A stretch of DNA of 12,196 nt, taken from the NCBI GenBank assembly GCA_003520555.1, contig DOUO01000115.1, forward strand, positions 1 to 12,196. Reading direction: 5' to 3'. The DNA is from Oscillospiraceae bacterium (lineage in GTDB: Bacteria > Bacillota > Clostridia > Oscillospirales > Acutalibacteraceae). Position numbers and translations under genes: made by a program. Position 1 is the first letter of the stretch. The number at the start of each line of letters is the position of its first letter. Shown here piece after piece: positions 1-5,895 of the stretch. The notes under the pieces were generated by a model. That model ran no database searches and had not been told where the DNA came from. It saw only the letters and a list, made by a program, of their open reading frames with translations.

Positions 1-25
1 ACGAGGCTAAGTACGCGAAATAAAA

Positions 26-1348
26 TTAACGGTCGCGGATGTTTTTGATGGTGTCGTCAACAAGCTCTTTGATTTTACGGTCCTTGTCAATCATTTTCTG
101 AACCTTTTGAAGCGAGTAAATGATTGTTGAATAATGTCTGCCGCCAAACTCCTCGCCGATATTAACCATGGAAAGGGTTGTCATTTCACGGGTAATATAG
201 ATAGCGATGTGGCGCGCGTTGCTGATGTTCGCGCTCTTGTTTTTCTGTGAACGGATTTCATCGGAGGTCACTCCGTAGGTACGCGCAACCTCGTCAATAA
301 TTCTTTCAACGGTAACTTCGGGGGGAATATCGTTGTTAAGGATATCCGCGATAACCTCCTGAGCGGTTGAAATGGTTATTTTTTCGTTGTTCAATAATGA
401 TTTAGCCTTTAATTTTTTAACGGTGCCCTCAAGCTGACGGATGTTTGACTTAAGTTTTGAAGCTATGTATTCGCAAACCTCGTTTGAAAGGTTGATGTCA
501 ATAAGCTCGGCTTTTCTTTTAATGATAGCGATTCTGGTTTCGATATCCGGAGGCTGAATGTCAGCGATTAAATCCTGTTCGAAACGCGAACGGAGCCTGT
601 CCGCCAAGGTTTTAATTTCCTTGGGAGGACGGTCGCTTGTAAGAACAATTTGCTTGTGAGCATCATAAAGGGCGTTGAAGGTATGGAAAAATTCCTCCTG
701 CATTGCTTCCTTACCGCCCAAAAACTGAACGTCGTCAACCAAAAGCACGTCAACCTGACGGTACTTTTGTCTGAATTCAATCATGGTTTTCATCTTAAGG
801 GATTCAACCATTTCGTTTATAAAGTCGTCAATTTTTATGTAACAAATATTTTTTTCGGGGTAGTTTTTCTTGATTTCATTTGAGATGGCGTAAAGCAGGT
901 GAGTTTTACCGAGCCCTGAGTTTCCGTACAGGAACAGCGGATTGTAAGCGTTTGAAGGATTCGTAGCTACCGCCAGGCAGGCTGCGTGAGCAAAGTTATT
1001 TGACGAACCGACAATAAATGTATCAAAAGTATACTCGTAATTATTATTTTTTTCAGGTTCCTTATTTTTTTCAATATGCTCGCCGGATTCAATTTCATCG
1101 GGAGTTTTGAGACATATATTAAACTTGTTATCAAAAATAGCCTCGAAAGCTTCATTAAGCAGAGGTATATAGCACCTGTTGATTGTCTGACGATGAAAAT
1201 CGTTAGGTACAATAAGGTAAGCCGTGTTGTTGTCAAAATCCAGCTTAAGCGGCTTTATTCTTACAATCCATGTGTTATAAGCCACGTCGGTAATTTTTGT
1301 CTTGCAGTAAGAGCAAACAAGCTCCCACGCGTCGCCAAAAGAATCCAT
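26..1348 (-). CDS. dnaA: Chromosomal replication initiator protein DnaA
   Basis: The 440-residue product is the AAA+ initiator that binds DnaA boxes at oriC, oligomerises with ATP and opens the duplex. Visible parts in order: N-terminal domain I (about 1-80), a short hydrophilic linker (about 81-104), the AAA+ core with Walker A GNSGLGKT at 142-149, Walker B VLLVDD at 201-206, sensor I around LTSD 236-239, the arginine finger R255 in RLRSRF and sensor II around R304, then DNA-binding domain IV (about 345-440). Length is normal for Firmicutes. Domain IV is odd: the near-universal RDHTT signature reads RHYST at 404-408, and other DNA-contact positions also differ (see findings). The start is ATG with an AGAGGA ribosome site about 12 bases upstream. 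It is transcribed away from rpmH, with dnaN expected beyond the left edge. Identity is certain; the binding specificity is not. Confidence 0.98.
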   Translation of the reverse strand: MDSFGDAWELVCSYCKTKITDVAYNTWIVRIKPLKLDFDNNTAYLIVPNDFHRQTINRCYIPLLNEAFEAIFDNKFNICLKTPDEIESGEHIEKNKEPEKNNNYEYTFDTFIVGSSNNFAHAACLAVATNPSNAYNPLFLYGNSGLGKTHLLYAISNEIKKNYPEKNICYIKIDDFINEMVESLKMKTMIEFRQKYRQVDVLLVDDVQFLGGKEAMQEEFFHTFNALYDAHKQIVLTSDRPPKEIKTLADRLRSRFEQDLIADIQPPDIETRIAIIKRKAELIDINLSNEVCEYIASKLKSNIRQLEGTVKKLKAKSLLNNEKITISTAQEVIADILNNDIPPEVTVERIIDEVARTYGVTSDEIRSQKNKSANISNARHIAIYITREMTTLSMVNIGEEFGGRHYSTIIYSLQKVQKMIDKDRKIKELVDDTIKNIRDR

Positions 1349-1481
1349 TTAAAAGTTCATTCCTCTCATTGCGGCTTTGGTGCCGCTTCCTTCATTTTAT
1401 TTAGAATTTATGCGGTTTTTCGGGTGATAATTTATTATTTAATTAAATTGAAATTTATTCGAATTTGACCGATATCGCAAA

Positions 1482-1491
1482 TTAACCCACA
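1482..1491 (+). promoter_or_regulatory. DnaA-box-like site in the dnaA leader
   Basis: The sequence is TTAACCCACA. It shares TTA and CCACA-like parts with the consensus TTATCCACA but differs in spacing and at two or more positions. It lies just downstream of the proposed dnaA start of transcription, where an autoregulatory DnaA site would be placed. Binding is an inference. Confidence 0.25.
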
Positions 1492-1511
1492 TTAAAAATC
1501 CATTCTATACT

Positions 1512-1540
1512 ATTATAAACCATTTCCCTTATTATTTCAA
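1512..1540 (-). promoter_or_regulatory. Probable sigma-A promoter of dnaA
   Basis: Read on the minus strand, TTGAAA (1540-1535) and TATAAT (1517-1512) are separated by 17 bases, a near-perfect housekeeping promoter. Transcription would begin near 1505, giving a leader of about 155 bases before the dnaA start. The leader contains the DnaA-box-like element at 1482-1491. Confidence 0.7.
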
Positions 1541-1627
1541 GTATTTTATTTACCGTTTTTAATGTTTGAATTCAGGAGGTGAAGCGCGATTACGAAAAAT
1601 TCAGATATAAAAGAAAGGGGTGAGAGC

Positions 1628-1636
1628 TGTGGTTAA
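1628..1636 (-). promoter_or_regulatory. Best DnaA-box-like match in the origin spacer
   Basis: On the minus strand this reads TTAACCACA, one mismatch from the TTATCCACA consensus. It is the closest match in the spacer and lies about 85 bases upstream of the rpmH -35 element. Whether this DnaA, with its altered domain IV, prefers this variant is unknown. Confidence 0.35.
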
Positions 1637-1720
1637 ATTGTTTGAATTATGTTGACTGTTTAACGATATTAAGGCTGAATAAATTAAAAAATAAAACGTT
1701 AAGTATAACAGCTAAAATAC

Positions 1721-1749
1721 TTGACTTATTAAGTAAAATAATATATAAT
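1721..1749 (+). promoter_or_regulatory. Sigma-A promoter of rpmH and the downstream cluster
   Basis: TTGACT at 1721-1726 and TATAAT at 1744-1749 have exactly 17 bases between them, an almost ideal vegetative promoter. Transcription should start near 1756, leaving a leader of about 35 bases that ends in the AAGGGAGG ribosome site (1774-1781). Such strength fits the high demand for a ribosomal protein. Confidence 0.85.
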
Positions 1750-1790
1750 GCTAAATTGCAAGGTTATATTTTGAAGGGAGGTTTTCAATT

Positions 1791-1925
1791 ATGTTGAGAA
1801 CATATCAGCCGAAGAAGCTTCACAGAAAAAAAGAGCATGGCTTCAGAAAGAGAATGTCTACATCTAACGGTAAGAAAGTTTTAGCAAGAAGAAGAGCTAA
1901 AGGCAGAAAAAGGTTGTCTTATTAA
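1791..1925 (+). CDS. rpmH: 50S ribosomal protein L34
   Basis: This 44-residue, very basic protein starts [18 protein letters not shown] and ends [12 protein letters not shown], the unmistakable L34 pattern. L34 is a component of the large ribosomal subunit. Length is exactly that of the family (44-47 residues). The ATG start is nine bases after a strong AAGGGAGG site at 1774-1781 and 35 bases after the predicted transcription start. It is the first gene of the rightward cluster and is followed at once by a stem-loop terminator, so it may be expressed in large excess over rnpA. Confidence 0.98.
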   Translation: MLRTYQPKKLHRKKEHGFRKRMSTSNGKKVLARRRAKGRKRLSY

Positions 1926-1931
1926 AGAAAT

Positions 1932-1962
1932 AGACCACTTTGAAACGTGGTCTTTCTTTTTT
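1932..1962 (+). terminator. Intrinsic terminator or attenuator between rpmH and rnpA
   Basis: AGACCAC (1932-1938) pairs with GTGGTCT (1947-1953) around an eight-base loop and is followed by a T-rich tail TTCTTTTTT. The flanking AAAGAAA and TTTCTTT could lengthen the stem with one bulge. Because only 25 bases remain before the rnpA start and no promoter is visible there, read-through of this element probably sets rnpA expression. Confidence 0.8.
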
Positions 1963-1987
1963 AGCCTAACCTTTCCCGAGGTAAAAA

Positions 1988-2332
1988 ATGAGCGAGTACG
2001 TTACAATTAAGGAAAACAGAGATTTTTCTCGGATTTATAAACGCGGAAAATCATTTGTAAGTCCGACGCTTGTTACATATATAATGAAAAATAAAAATAA
2101 TAACCTGCGTTACGGTATAACCACGGGAAAAAAGATAGGCAACGCTGTGAAACGCACACGGGCAAGAAGAGTAATCAGGGCTTCATACTACCAACTATAT
2201 TCCGAAATAAAGCCCGGATATGATTTTATTTTTGTGGCGAGAGGTAAAACGCCTTTTGTAAAATCTCAGGTTGTGTACGCCGCTATGAAAAAGCAGTTGA
2301 AAGCCGGCGGAGCGCTTGTTGAAAAGCGGTAA
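1988..2332 (+). CDS. rnpA: Ribonuclease P protein component
   Basis: The 114-residue basic protein assists the catalytic RNase P RNA in removing 5' leaders from pre-tRNAs. It has the family fold landmarks: an N-terminal stretch ([16 protein letters not shown]) that forms part of the leader-binding cleft, and the conserved basic RNR helix as [14 protein letters not shown] at 51-64, which contacts the RNA. Length matches the family (about 110-120). A GAGG site lies five bases before the ATG. Its position immediately after rpmH is nearly universal. With no promoter of its own visible, it likely depends on read-through of the preceding hairpin. yidD follows five bases later. Confidence 0.96.
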   Translation: MSEYVTIKENRDFSRIYKRGKSFVSPTLVTYIMKNKNNNLRYGITTGKKIGNAVKRTRARRVIRASYYQLYSEIKPGYDFIFVARGKTPFVKSQVVYAAMKKQLKAGGALVEKR

Positions 2333-2337
2333 GATTA

Positions 2338-2559
2338 ATGAAAAAAATTCTGATAGCTTTAATTAAATTTTACAAAAAAGGAATATCGCCTTACACTAAA
2401 TCGAAGTGTAAGTATTATCCGACCTGCTCGCAGTACGGCCTGGAGGCAATTGAGAGGTTCGGTGCGTTAAAGGGAACCGCGCTTACAATTTGGCGCGTTT
2501 TGAGGTGCAATCCGTTTTCAAAGGGCGGTTACGACCCCGTTCCCGAGAAAAAGACATAA
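2338..2559 (+). CDS. yidD: Membrane protein insertion efficiency factor YidD
   Basis: This 73-residue protein belongs to the YidD family (formerly DUF37), a small membrane-associated protein that aids YidC-dependent membrane insertion by an unclear mechanism. Diagnostic features are YKKGISPY at 12-19, the [10 protein letters not shown] block with C24 and C30, the KG at 45-46, and [14 protein letters not shown] with C57 at 56-69. The N-terminus ([11 protein letters not shown]) can form an amphipathic helix. It lies five bases after rnpA and twelve bases before yidC, the usual arrangement, so translation is probably coupled. Confidence 0.96.
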   Translation: MKKILIALIKFYKKGISPYTKSKCKYYPTCSQYGLEAIERFGALKGTALTIWRVLRCNPFSKGGYDPVPEKKT

Positions 2560-2571
2560 TGAGGTAGATTA

Positions 2572-3585
2572 ATGTTAGGTATTTTCGGTTTTTTAGGAAG
2601 CATTCTGGGCTATGTACTCTGGGCGGCTTACTATGTATTTCAAAACTTTGGAATTGCTATTATTGTTTTTACAATCATAGTAAAGGCGGTGCTGCTTCCG
2701 TTTTCTGTTAAGCAGCAAAAATCTATGGCGGGAAGCTCAAGACTTGCGAAAAAGCAAAAGGAGCTGAGAGAAAAATACGGCAACAACCGCCAAAAGCTTC
2801 AGGAAGAAATGAATAAGCTTTACGAAAAGGAAAACGTAAAGCCAATGGGAGGATGTCTTACTTCAATTATTCCGATGATTGTAATTCTCGGAATTTTCTA
2901 CGCTGTTGCCTATCCTCTTACAAACACACTTCACCTCAGCGAACAAAGCGTAAACAACGCTTTGGCGTATGTAAACAGCATTCCCGGCTACAATTCGGGA
3001 ACAACAATGACTACTTATCAGCAGGTAACACTGCTTAAGGTATTTCCGAATATTGCGAATACCGCGGAAATTCAGGCTATTTTTTCACAGGCGGACATTG
3101 ATAAGATTTTAAATTTTGCAAGCGGCTTTAATCTTTTCGGAGTGGTGGACTTGCTTGTAATTCCCAGCACGTTGGGATTGTTCTCTCCGTATATTTTGTT
3201 CCCTGTATTCTGTTTCCTTTCAAACGTCGGTTCACAGTTTATTATGACAAAAGTGAACACTCAGATGCAGCAGCAACAGGGCTGTATGAAATTTATGCTT
3301 TACGCGCTGCCGCTGTTTTCGGCATGGATTGCCTACAGCGTACCCTGCGCGGTTGCTTTCTACTGGATTATTTCTTCGCTCATCAGTCTTGTGCAGTCAA
3401 TTGTTTTGGCAAAGGTATTCAGTCCCGCAAAGCTGAACGCAAACGCCGAGGCAAGACACGTTGCTCTTTTGTTTGAAAACGAAGCAAAGGTTCCCTATGT
3501 TTACGTTCCTCAGGAAACTGAAAAAATTCCCGAAAAAAGTCAGAATAAAAACAATTCCGGCAACAAGAAAAAGAAAAAGAAGTAA
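2572..3585 (+). CDS. yidC: Membrane protein insertase YidC (Oxa1/SpoIIIJ family)
   Basis: The 337-residue insertase places proteins into the cytoplasmic membrane alone or with SecYEG. Predicted topology is the five-helix core: helix 1 about 18-44, a charged cytoplasmic coiled-coil hairpin about 47-90, helix 2 about 96-116, then helices at about 187-222 and 240-285, ending in a lysine-rich tail. No lipobox cysteine is seen near the N-terminus, unlike Bacillus SpoIIIJ. The hydrophilic-groove arginine of the family corresponds to K38 in TIIVKAVLLPF. The segment between helices 2 and 3 (about 118-185) is long. GAGG at 2561-2564 lies seven bases before the ATG. It is the third gene of the rnpA-yidD-yidC-jag block. 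Confidence 0.96.
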   Translation: MLGIFGFLGSILGYVLWAAYYVFQNFGIAIIVFTIIVKAVLLPFSVKQQKSMAGSSRLAKKQKELREKYGNNRQKLQEEMNKLYEKENVKPMGGCLTSIIPMIVILGIFYAVAYPLTNTLHLSEQSVNNALAYVNSIPGYNSGTTMTTYQQVTLLKVFPNIANTAEIQAIFSQADIDKILNFASGFNLFGVVDLLVIPSTLGLFSPYILFPVFCFLSNVGSQFIMTKVNTQMQQQQGCMKFMLYALPLFSAWIAYSVPCAVAFYWIISSLISLVQSIVLAKVFSPAKLNANAEARHVALLFENEAKVPYVYVPQETEKIPEKSQNKNNSGNKKKKKK

Positions 3586-3604
3586 TTGAAATTAGGAGAA
3601 TATA

Positions 3605-4402
3605 ATGTTAAGAGAAGCTATTTGTGAGGGTACCGACGTAGAGGAAGCCCTCAGCAACGCTAAAAAAGAGCTTGGCGTAACAGATACCGACGACTATGAT
3701 TTTGAGGTCGTTCAGCGTGAAGAAAGAAAAATGTTCGGACTTTTCGGTGGACGTCCCGCAAAGGTAAGAGTTTTCATTAATGAAAAAGAAAACCCCGAGG
3801 ATAAGGCGGAAACCTTCCTCAGAAACGTTCTTGATAAAATGCAGCTTTCCCAAATTGTAATTGAAAAAAAGGAAGAGGAAGGCGCTCTTGTGTTTGACCT
3901 TTCCGGTGAGGAAGAAGGCTTTGTTATCGGCAGACGCGGCGAAACGCTTGACGCTTTGCAGTATCTTACAAGCCTTGTTGCCAATCACAATAATGAAGAA
4001 GGCTACATCAAGGTTACCGTTAACGTAGGTAACTATCGTGACAAAAGGGAAAAAACTCTTGAGATTTTGGGCAGAAAGCTTGCGTTTAAGGCAATTAAAA
4101 CAGGCAAAAAGCAAAGTCTTGAGCCTATGAATCCCTATGAAAGAAGAATTATTCATACTTCTGTTCAGAAGGTCAACGGGGCAATTTCATGGAGCGAGGG
4201 CGAAAACGCCGCGCGTCATGTTGTAATCGGTCCCGACCCGAAAAGCAGTCATAACCGCAAAGGCGGCTATAATAACCGCAGAGGCGGCAGACGTTCGTAC
4301 AATAACGGCGGACGCAAATCGAGTCCTGCTCCTGTTAATCCCGACAGAGTACCGCTCAATGAAGGCGGCGAAACAGGTCTTTACGGCAGAATAGATAAGT
4401 AA
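3605..4402 (+). CDS. jag: RNA-binding cell-elongation protein Jag/KhpB/EloR
   Basis: The 265-residue protein has the Jag order: Jag_N domain about 1-56 ending in RKMFGLFGGRPAKVRV, a KH domain with the RNA-contacting GRRG loop at 109-112 followed by ETLDALQYL, and an R3H domain about 148-212 with R180 and H184 of the R-x3-H signature. In Gram-positives this protein works with KhpA to bind RNA and influence cell elongation, and it is routinely next to yidC. AGGAG at 3594-3598 lies six bases before the ATG. The odd part is a low-complexity Arg/Gly/Asn tail (about 214-240) after the R3H domain. A terminator follows the gene. Confidence 0.94.
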   Translation: MLREAICEGTDVEEALSNAKKELGVTDTDDYDFEVVQREERKMFGLFGGRPAKVRVFINEKENPEDKAETFLRNVLDKMQLSQIVIEKKEEEGALVFDLSGEEEGFVIGRRGETLDALQYLTSLVANHNNEEGYIKVTVNVGNYRDKREKTLEILGRKLAFKAIKTGKKQSLEPMNPYERRIIHTSVQKVNGAISWSEGENAARHVVIGPDPKSSHNRKGGYNNRRGGRRSYNNGGRKSSPAPVNPDRVPLNEGGETGLYGRIDK

Positions 4403-4404
4403 TT

Positions 4405-4434
4405 AAAGGGCGGATTTATTCCGCTCTTTTATTT
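4405..4434 (+). terminator. Intrinsic terminator after jag
   Basis: AAAGGGCGGA (4405-4414) pairs with TCCGCTCTTT (4420-4429) as a ten-base stem with one G-U pair and a five-base loop, followed by TATTTT. It closes the rpmH-to-jag unit, so mnmE needs read-through or its own start of transcription. Confidence 0.85.
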
Positions 4435-4473
4435 TACTTTATTACTCTTTATTTTATAATCAGGAATGATATT

Positions 4474-5841
4474 ATGGATAATAATACAATAGCCGCGATA
4501 AGCACCGCGCAGGGCGAAGGCGGAATAGGTGTAATCCGTATTTCCGGAAGTGAGGCGCAAAGCATTGCCGACAGGGTATTCAGAAATGTCAATGGCAAAA
4601 AGCTTTGCGATATGAAGGGTTACACAGCGGCATACGGAAGTATTTTTCAGGATGGGGAAAAGCTTGATGAGGCTGTTGCGCTTGTTTTCAGAGCGCCAAA
4701 CAGTTATACGGGAGAAAATGTTGTGGAGCTTTCCTGTCACGGCGGAATTTATATTACAAAGCAGGTTTTAAGAGCTGTTCTTGACGCGGGCGCTGTTCCC
4801 GCACAGGCAGGCGAGTTTACAAAACGCGCGTTTATAAACGGCAAGCTTGACCTGACCGAAGCCGAATCCGTTATGGATATAATAGGAGCAAAAAGCAAAA
4901 GCGCGGCAAGGACTGCCATGTATGTCAGAGACGGCGTGCTCAGAAAACGTATAAACGCGGTCAAAGATGAGTTGTTGACACTGACGGCGCATTTAAGCGC
5001 ATGGGCGGATTATCCCGAGGAAGATATTGCTGAGGTTGACGACGAAATGATTTTTTCCGTATGCGGCAAAGCCGAAAACGAGCTTAAAAATATGCTGTCA
5101 ACCTACGACAGCGGTCAGGCGATAAAAGAGGGAATAGACACCGTTATTGCCGGCAGACCGAACGTCGGAAAAAGCACGCTTATGAACCTGCTTTCGGGAT
5201 ATGATAAAAGTATAGTAACCGATATTCCCGGCACAACGCGAGATATTGTTGAGGACACTGTTGTTGCGGGAAATGTAATACTAAGATTAAGCGATACGGC
5301 AGGCTTGAGAAATACGGACGACAAGGTTGAAAAGATAGGCGTTGACAGGGCAAAGAAAAGGCTTGAGCAATGCGGACTTTTGCTTGCGGTATTCGATTAC
5401 GGCAGAGAATTAAGCAACGACGATGTTGAATTGATTGAAGCAGCGTCAAATGTGCCTTCTATTGCCGTAATTAATAAAAAGGAACTTGATAATAAATTAG
5501 ATATTAGCAAGATAGAATCAAAATTTAGCAATATAGTATATATATCTGCCGCGATCGGAGACGGTAAAGAAGAACTGATAAAGAAAATCGAGGAGATTTC
5601 AGGAACGCGAAACTTTAATCCCGCCGAGGGTATTTTGGCAAACGAAAGACAGAGATTAAATGTAAGCAACGCTTTGAAATCTGTTATTGAAGCAAAGGAA
5701 GCACTGAGCACGGGCATGACCTACGACGCGGTTACGGTGTCGCTTGAGGACGCGATTTCCGAGCTGCTTGAAATGACGGGCGAAAAAACAAGCGACGAGG
5801 TTATTGACAGAGTTTTCCACAACTTCTGTGTAGGAAAGTAA
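4474..5841 (+). CDS. mnmE: tRNA uridine-5-carboxymethylaminomethyl modification GTPase MnmE
   Basis: With MnmG, this 455-residue GTPase installs the (carboxymethyl)aminomethyl group on wobble uridine 34 of several tRNAs. The N-terminal formyl-tetrahydrofolate-binding domain (about 1-118) begins TIAAISTAQGEGGIGVIRISG. A helical domain surrounds an inserted G domain: Walker A GRPNVGKS 227-234, switch DIPGTTRD 250-257, DTAG 274-277, G4 as NKKE 334-337 and G5 SAA 358-360. The C-terminus is FCVGK with the functionally required C452. Length is normal. G4 has Glu where NKxD has Asp. AGGA at 4462-4465 lies eight bases before the ATG. mnmG follows after 54 bases. Confidence 0.97.
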   Translation: MDNNTIAAISTAQGEGGIGVIRISGSEAQSIADRVFRNVNGKKLCDMKGYTAAYGSIFQDGEKLDEAVALVFRAPNSYTGENVVELSCHGGIYITKQVLRAVLDAGAVPAQAGEFTKRAFINGKLDLTEAESVMDIIGAKSKSAARTAMYVRDGVLRKRINAVKDELLTLTAHLSAWADYPEEDIAEVDDEMIFSVCGKAENELKNMLSTYDSGQAIKEGIDTVIAGRPNVGKSTLMNLLSGYDKSIVTDIPGTTRDIVEDTVVAGNVILRLSDTAGLRNTDDKVEKIGVDRAKKRLEQCGLLLAVFDYGRELSNDDVELIEAASNVPSIAVINKKELDNKLDISKIESKFSNIVYISAAIGDGKEELIKKIEEISGTRNFNPAEGILANERQRLNVSNALKSVIEAKEALSTGMTYDAVTVSLEDAISELLEMTGEKTSDEVIDRVFHNFCVGK

Positions 5842-5895
5842 TACTAATTTCAAAGGTTTTAGTTTAGGAACAGTATAAGATAAGAAGGAATTTTT

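Larger units (their letters stand above)
1349..1790. other. dnaA-rpmH intergenic spacer, probable oriC region
   Basis: This 442-base, AT-rich gene-free stretch separates the divergent dnaA and rpmH genes, the standard place for oriC or its upstream half in Firmicutes. It holds a dnaA promoter (leftward) and an rpmH promoter (rightward). Very AT-rich blocks at about 1424-1466 and 1680-1750 could serve as unwinding elements. No TTATCCACA DnaA box is present; the nearest matches are TTAACCACA on the minus strand (1628-1636, one mismatch) and TTAACCCACA (1482-1491). The other origin half, between dnaA and dnaN, would lie outside the window. An isolated strong Shine-Dalgarno-like AGGAGGTGA lies at 1574-1582 with no convincing gene behind it. 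The origin call rests on synteny, not on recognised boxes. Confidence 0.6.

Noticed and set aside
1076..1468. 130-codon plus-strand open frame opposite the start of dnaA and running into the spacer
   Set aside because: It is antisense to conserved dnaA coding sequence, has no ribosome site, and its product shows no family features.
1505..1520. DnaA-trio-like CTATTA repeats beside the dnaA promoter
   Set aside because: Only about two trios are present and they are not next to a convincing DnaA box; they overlap the -10 element.
1652..1680. Second rpmH promoter with TTGACT at 1652-1657
   Set aside because: No acceptable -10 lies at 16-19 bases; the promoter at 1721-1749 is far better.
3608..4156. 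182-codon minus-strand open frame opposite jag
   Set aside because: It mirrors jag codons, has no recognisable domain and no promoter; jag is clearly the real gene.
4433..4460. Promoter before mnmE (TTTACT-16-TATAAT)
   Set aside because: The -10 is perfect, but transcription would begin at about 4467, after the AGGA ribosome site and seven bases from the ATG, giving a nearly leaderless message; the AT-rich tail of the jag terminator makes chance matches likely.
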